Shown here piece by piece: positions 59,922 to 64,000 of a DNA stretch of 64,000 nt; position 1 is the first letter of the stretch, and each line of letters begins with the position of its first letter. Under the pieces are notes generated by a model. That model made no database searches. It saw nothing but the letters and a program-made list of their open reading frames with translations, and was not told the DNA's origin. The DNA lies in the NCBI RefSeq assembly GCF_016907385.1, contig NZ_JAFBBU010000001.1, positions 2,232,001 to 2,296,000 on the forward strand, read 5' to 3'. The position numbers were made by a program, and so were the translations under genes. This DNA comes from Subtercola frigoramans. Lineage in GTDB: Bacteria > Actinomycetota > Actinomycetes > Actinomycetales > Microbacteriaceae.

Positions 59922-61055
59922 TCACAACGGAACTACAGACGGCGTGCCGGTAGCTGTCTGACCTGGCAGTACCGAATCTTCCAGCCGCCGCTTGATTAGA
60001 TCCTCATCGAGGTCGGGCACACCAATACGTCCACGGAACTGACTGTGCTGCACCAATAGTGCCTCGGAGAATGGACTGACAAGCGAGGCCACAGCTTCCA
60101 TCGCTTCGAGCACATCCACCTTGACGGATCGGACATTCTCAAGGTCGATCACGAGGTCTGGAATGTCTCGAAATGCTGGCAGGTACTGGTAGCGACCTTG
60201 AGTTGCTTTCAGAACGTCCTTCCGGAGTTCGTTCCACTCCCCTTTCGCGGCCTTGCCTTGAGCTTTTGCCGATGTCCAGGCCGTGTACTTGCGATGCGCC
60301 TCAATCGGTCCCGCGTGGGCTAGCAATACGTACTCGAACTTTTTCTGTTCGAAATCGCATGCGGGTGTTAGTACCACCCACCAATCTTGGCCACGCTCGC
60401 GAAGGATGTCGCCCGGGGACCGTATTTCTGAAGCTGGCGGATACACATATCGGTGGCTCGGGTGAGTTGTGAACGAGTGCTCACGGTCTTCGTCTAGCAC
60501 TCGCGCAAGCCGGCTGATGAGCACTTGGGCGAGCGTCGCTGAGTCTGCGCCGTCGGTGTACTCGCTCCAGTGGGGTCCGAGCTCTGTCCACATGTGCTTC
60601 GTGAGTACCGCCGCAACCTGCTTTTCGATGTCATCGATTGTGTCTACTGCACGGCTCGCTATAGCTGCTTCAATGGCACCCGGCAGCTTGTCTATGTCGT
60701 CCTTTTTTACGACAGCGACGATCGGGAGCATGATCTCATTGTCGACGTTCTCGGGTAATGCCGTCCAGAAGATGACAGGGGCGAAACGTGCTTCTTTGAT
60801 GTCCAAAAAAACGGCGTGGCCGGCGGTTTTATCGGCCGTCGTCGGATTCGGGGTGTCTCGTCTGACATCGAGCACCACCAAGTCACTCTCGCCCCTCTGC
60901 ACACGGGCAAATCCGGCGTCGAAATCGGTCTCAAACTGCACGTCAACGTCTATCGCTGGGTTCAGATCAAAAGCGTCTGTAATCTCGCGCTGCGCTGCGG
61001 CAGCGAGGTCCGCCTGATCCTCGATAATCAAGATCCGCCAGGTCTTCTCCGTCAC
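59922..61055 (-). CDS. Receiver-domain protein with unknown C-terminal domain
   Basis: 377 aa. Residues 1-125 form a receiver: acidic pair E12-D13, phospho-acceptor D63 (LVVLDVRRD), T100 (IFWTAL) and K119/120 (VVKKDD). The remaining 250 residues are not DNA binding or a known output; the motif DWWVVLTPACDFEQKKFEYVL could be the start of a catalytic or nucleotide-handling domain. GTG start shares one base with the stop of the GHKL gene upstream, so the pair is translated together and probably is its phosphorylation target. Confidence 0.75.
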   Translation of the reverse strand: MTEKTWRILIIEDQADLAAAAQREITDAFDLNPAIDVDVQFETDFDAGFARVQRGESDLVVLDVRRDTPNPTTADKTAGHAVFLDIKEARFAPVIFWTALPENVDNEIMLPIVAVVKKDDIDKLPGAIEAAIASRAVDTIDDIEKQVAAVLTKHMWTELGPHWSEYTDGADSATLAQVLISRLARVLDEDREHSFTTHPSHRYVYPPASEIRSPGDILRERGQDWWVVLTPACDFEQKKFEYVLLAHAGPIEAHRKYTAWTSAKAQGKAAKGEWNELRKDVLKATQGRYQYLPAFRDIPDLVIDLENVRSVKVDVLEAMEAVASLVSPFSEALLVQHSQFRGRIGVPDLDEDLIKRRLEDSVLPGQTATGTPSVVPL

Positions 61056-63319
61056 TAGACACGCCTCCTGAACGTCGCCTCGAAAGTTGCCCCACTAAGA
61101 GGGCCCTCGTTGACGAGAGTGAGTTCGCCGCCGTATATGTCCTCAACCAAGTTTCCGACGATGCTGAGTCCGAGTCCGACCCCTTCGGGCTTGCTTGAGA
61201 AATACGGGTCAAAGATGTGCGGTCGAAGATCATCCGGCACCCCGGGGCCCGAGTCGCTGACGGCGAAGGTCAGCGATGAGTCGTCGTTGCTTCGAACCCC
61301 AATCAGGACTTTCCTCTCGGCGTCCTTCGACTGAGTGGCGGTCCAGTAGATCGCGTTCTGGATCAGATTCACGAGAACAGTCAGCACCTCTGCTTCGTCC
61401 AGCCGCGTTGTGAAATCGTCATCGCCCGCAAGAAGTTCGACACCCTGATCATCGGCCTCGACCTGCATGATGGCTATCGCATTCTTTATGACATCGTGAG
61501 TCCGGGTCTCCTTCGGTCGACCGCGCTTGCGTCCCCCGAAGGGTTCGATCTGGTTGAACAGTGACGAAAGAACCTGCGCCTGTACGCCCGTCTGCTCCAT
61601 AGAGCCCTGAGCGATCACGACTTTTTCCGCTAGCGGCAAGGTGGGCTTGTCGAGGTCGCGCTTCCCAAACCTTGCAATGTTCTTGAGGCGTGTAACGACT
61701 GTTCGCCCATCGTGGAGGACACGGTCGACCAGTGATCCCAGAGTGGCGAGACGCGAGTATCGCGACAGGACGTGCTGAACCTCGGTGACTCCGTCCTGAA
61801 TGTCGCGGTTCTTCTCGTCAATCAGACCGATGAGTCGAGTGTCACCGGGGTAGCTCGCGGCGAGTGCGCCGCGGATCTCACCAAGGTCGAACCGCTCGAA
61901 CAGTCCGCCCTTCTTTTCGGCTAGTGGTTTCTCGGGATGTCGCGCCGTGTAGCGACGAATCTCTAGCTCGTTCAGTGCAGCTCGAACCAACGCTTGAAGA
62001 TCTGAATAGGCCGGCCCCGCGAGAAAACCTTCTCGGTTCGACTGGTCTTTTAGACCCTCATTCGTGTCAGCTCCGATAAAGATGTGACCGATGATCTGAT
62101 TGTTGGAGAGCCTACGAGTGGGGCTTTGGACGCGTCGGAGGTCAAGGCCGAGCCAGTCGTCGCCGCTCTCGCCGAAGGGCAGGACGCGGAAGCCGTCTCT
62201 GTATATGCTGACCCCGGCGACAACGTCGAGTGTTTCGCGGAAGCCCTTCAAATCCTTCGGAGTAGGGGTAGGTCCGCCCGGGCTCGCCGCTTCGAGGGTC
62301 CGCTGGATGGCGTCTTTATCTCGATCCCATACGTTGATCTCGAAGTCGAAGGGCCCGGCATTCGGAGCTCGTTTGTCGTTGTTCCAAAGCAGTTTTGTCC
62401 CTAGATCTTCGTCGATCGGAGGGTCCTGCTGTACGTAGTGAAGGGCTGCTGATCCGTTCTTGTCGACGGACCCAGTAAGTCGATAGTGGGGTGTCTGGAG
62501 ATCGGCTGAGGTGTCAACTGGACCGGCGAATCCCTGCAACTCTTCTGGGACCGCTAGGAGTTCAATGAGGATCTGGAAATCGGGGGCGGCGGTTTCGGGA
62601 CCCTTAGCGGTCAATACCTCGGCCGTGGTCTTGGCGACTGGTCGGGGACGAATCAATCGGGTGAGTGCGGTGCGAAGTTCGACGAAGTCCTCCTTCGTCC
62701 ACCCGTGTGTCAGCTTGTCGATTTGCAGCAGAGTTCCATGGCCGCGTTGCCATGTCTCGCTGACGGAATCGGAGAAAACTTCGCTGGCTGAGCCGCTTTC
62801 AGAGAAGATCTCTGGGTCGCCGAGCTCCCATGCCACTTCGATCTCGTCAAGGTAGGCGTCGTCGCGGTCGAACTGGCTCCAGTCGATGAGGAGTTTTACC
62901 TCGCTGACGTCGGCCATCCTGGTCACGAGCATCAGCTCGCTGCCGAGCCTTGCCGCGGCCAACCTGCCGATGCCTTTCTCGCCGAGCACGCGCCGTCCGC
63001 TGTCACTTTTGGGCTTGCGCCTTTTTGTGTCGGTGGCGATGTCAAGCCATGAACGCTGAAGAGTGGGAACGTCCATCCCGTGCCCGTCGTCCCAAACCTC
63101 GATCCTGCCACTGCCTTCTTCCAGAGGTCCGCGAAAGCGAATGATGACAGTAGTTGCGTCGGCGTCGTAGCAGTTCTTGACCAGTTCGATGAGCGCAACT
63201 TTGTCACTACTGATGAGATCGTTACCCAGCGTGCGGAGCAGACGTGCTCTTGGTCTCAGCGCGCCCAAACCGGTCGGAGTAGCTGGGTCGTGTTGCCGGG
63301 TGACGATCTCATCGGTCAT
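61055..63319 (-). CDS. Dual-GHKL ATPase / histidine kinase-like protein
   Basis: 754 aa with two ATP-binding lobes. N-terminal GHKL of MORC/Hsp90/MutL type: ELVKNCYDADAT (Glu45, Asn49), DDGHGM (about 77-82) and GEKGIGRLAAARLG. C-terminal histidine-kinase ATPase: N-box NLIQNAIYWT, G1 VSDSGPGVPDD, G2 GVGLGLSIV, with a candidate H-box LGSLVDRVLHDGRTVV about 100 residues earlier. ATG has GAGGA upstream and an ATGA overlap with the gene before it. Likely autophosphorylates and hands phosphate to the receiver protein downstream; the N-terminal lobe may sense DNA or a partner protein. Confidence 0.78.
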   Translation of the reverse strand: MTDEIVTRQHDPATPTGLGALRPRARLLRTLGNDLISSDKVALIELVKNCYDADATTVIIRFRGPLEEGSGRIEVWDDGHGMDVPTLQRSWLDIATDTKRRKPKSDSGRRVLGEKGIGRLAAARLGSELMLVTRMADVSEVKLLIDWSQFDRDDAYLDEIEVAWELGDPEIFSESGSASEVFSDSVSETWQRGHGTLLQIDKLTHGWTKEDFVELRTALTRLIRPRPVAKTTAEVLTAKGPETAAPDFQILIELLAVPEELQGFAGPVDTSADLQTPHYRLTGSVDKNGSAALHYVQQDPPIDEDLGTKLLWNNDKRAPNAGPFDFEINVWDRDKDAIQRTLEAASPGGPTPTPKDLKGFRETLDVVAGVSIYRDGFRVLPFGESGDDWLGLDLRRVQSPTRRLSNNQIIGHIFIGADTNEGLKDQSNREGFLAGPAYSDLQALVRAALNELEIRRYTARHPEKPLAEKKGGLFERFDLGEIRGALAASYPGDTRLIGLIDEKNRDIQDGVTEVQHVLSRYSRLATLGSLVDRVLHDGRTVVTRLKNIARFGKRDLDKPTLPLAEKVVIAQGSMEQTGVQAQVLSSLFNQIEPFGGRKRGRPKETRTHDVIKNAIAIMQVEADDQGVELLAGDDDFTTRLDEAEVLTVLVNLIQNAIYWTATQSKDAERKVLIGVRSNDDSSLTFAVSDSGPGVPDDLRPHIFDPYFSSKPEGVGLGLSIVGNLVEDIYGGELTLVNEGPLSGATFEATFRRRV

Positions 63320-64000
63320 GACGCTTCCTCTATCCCCAGGTTCTCAAGGTCTGCACCGAGAGGACTCATGATGTGCGCCCGCGCCTCGGAGACTGTGATC
63401 GCTCGTATGGCGCTCATCCGCAGTGCGGCTTCGGGTCCGGTGGACACCAATTGGGCCAAGGCAACCTTGATGTCGGTGTGCAGTCCGGTCTGCGCCTCCG
63501 GCAGGCCCATGAGTAGGGTGACAACTTTGCCGATGTGCTCGTTTACGAGCAGCTCGTTACCGCCACGCAAGAGTGCAAAGACCTTGCGCTGGGCGGCACC
63601 AAGGAGCGTCGCCAGAAGTGGAGTCCAGTCGACGGATTCCTCGTTGCGCAAGATCTCGCGGAGGTCTCGAACGGATTGCTTCCTTGTTTTGCTGAGATTG
63701 TGAACATCGATGTGTTGAAGTGATGTTGGCGTCAGATCCTGAATCCCTCGGACCGGCTCCATGAGAGCGAATGCTGAGGCAAAGGGCAGCCGATGCACGT
63801 CGAGCAAGGCGGCGATAGCGGCTGCGGCAGCGGTCATATCTGGACCGGGATACAGCCACCATGTGGCCTGCCGCTGCCGGAGCGCCCATTGGGTGAGGTG
63901 AGCTCGCATCGCCGGCAACGGCGCGAGCTCGTGTCCGGGCTCGCTGAGTGGCAGGATCGCTTGAGCAACGACGCGGCCAAGAATCGGGGGGACTGCGTTT
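63316..64000 (-). CDS. Hypothetical protein, 5' end beyond the window
   Basis: C-terminal 228 residues or more; the frame stays open to base 64000. Helical, with WWLYPGPDMTAAAAAIAALL, LSKTRKQSVRDLREILRNEE and LLGAAQRKVFALLRGGNELL. Not recognised. Its stop overlaps the dual-GHKL gene (ATGA), so it is the first visible member of the operon. A TTG at 63918 could be mistaken for the start. Confidence 0.6.
   Translation of the reverse strand, partial: NAVPPILGRVVAQAILPLSEPGHELAPLPAMRAHLTQWALRQRQATWWLYPGPDMTAAAAAIAALLDVHRLPFASAFALMEPVRGIQDLTPTSLQHIDVHNLSKTRKQSVRDLREILRNEESVDWTPLLATLLGAAQRKVFALLRGGNELLVNEHIGKVVTLLMGLPEAQTGLHTDIKVALAQLVSTGPEAALRMSAIRAITVSEARAHIMSPLGADLENLGIEEAS

Noticed and set aside
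59811..59999. 62-aa plus-strand frame
   Set aside because: Overlaps the receiver gene's end and has no site or family.
1..64000. CRISPR array or rRNA genes
   Set aside because: No regularly spaced direct repeats and no rRNA-like sequence seen on reading; a computed search would be decisive.

Overview
The window is high-GC DNA with GTG/TTG starts, dense 4-nt start/stop overlaps, an IdeR/DtxR-type iron box and actinobacterial LexA-like and tRNA signatures. It most likely comes from an actinomycete, plausibly Microbacteriaceae; this is judged from protein flavour, not from a search.

Positions 1-17.4 kb look like ordinary chromosome: an F420/NADP reductase-like protein, a TetR/DUF4386 divergent pair, a MacB-type ABC exporter, a Fic protein, a secreted HNH-type nuclease, a five-gene iron-siderophore uptake operon with an iron box, an AAA ATPase, and an alpha/beta hydrolase with its TetR. 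A complete IS1595-family insertion sequence (14195-15798) carrying an acetyltransferase passenger gene has landed in what was an almost perfect LexA (SOS) box, and the 8-bp target duplication is the core of that box.

Positions 17.4-43 kb are accessory DNA rich in defence genes: an AbiE-like toxin/antitoxin pair, a decayed HTH gene, two paralogous anchored proteins, lipoproteins, a DUF488 protein facing an unknown gene, a type III restriction-modification system, small plasmid-type genes (RHH, DUF3846, DUF3892, a 42-aa basic protein), a non-coding stretch with three DnaA-box-like 9-mers spaced exactly 21 bp, a Gabija-type OLD nuclease/UvrD helicase pair, a lone tailspike-like protein and a STAND NTPase.

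Positions 43-56.2 kb are a one-directional mobilisation module: lipoprotein, membrane proteins, a vWA-like protein, an MT-A70 methyltransferase, a VirD4/TraG-type ATPase, a replication-relaxation protein, then an ImmR/ImmA-type regulator and protease, an excisionase and a tyrosine integrase. The integrase reading frame runs through what looks like a whole attP: two TGNTGTCAA arm pairs 200 bp apart flanking an exact 45-nt 3' half of tRNA-Lys(CUU). A large serine recombinase follows with an ATGA overlap and itself ends in the 45-nt 3' half of tRNA-Pro(GGG). Several integrative elements have evidently piled up here.

Positions 58-64 kb hold a second accessory cluster on the minus strand: a PIN-nuclease protein, a receiver-domain protein with an unknown C-terminal domain, a protein with two GHKL ATPase domains (MORC/Hsp90-like plus histidine-kinase-like), and an unknown gene cut by the window edge. 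The last three are translationally coupled and are the best candidate for an undescribed signalling or defence system.
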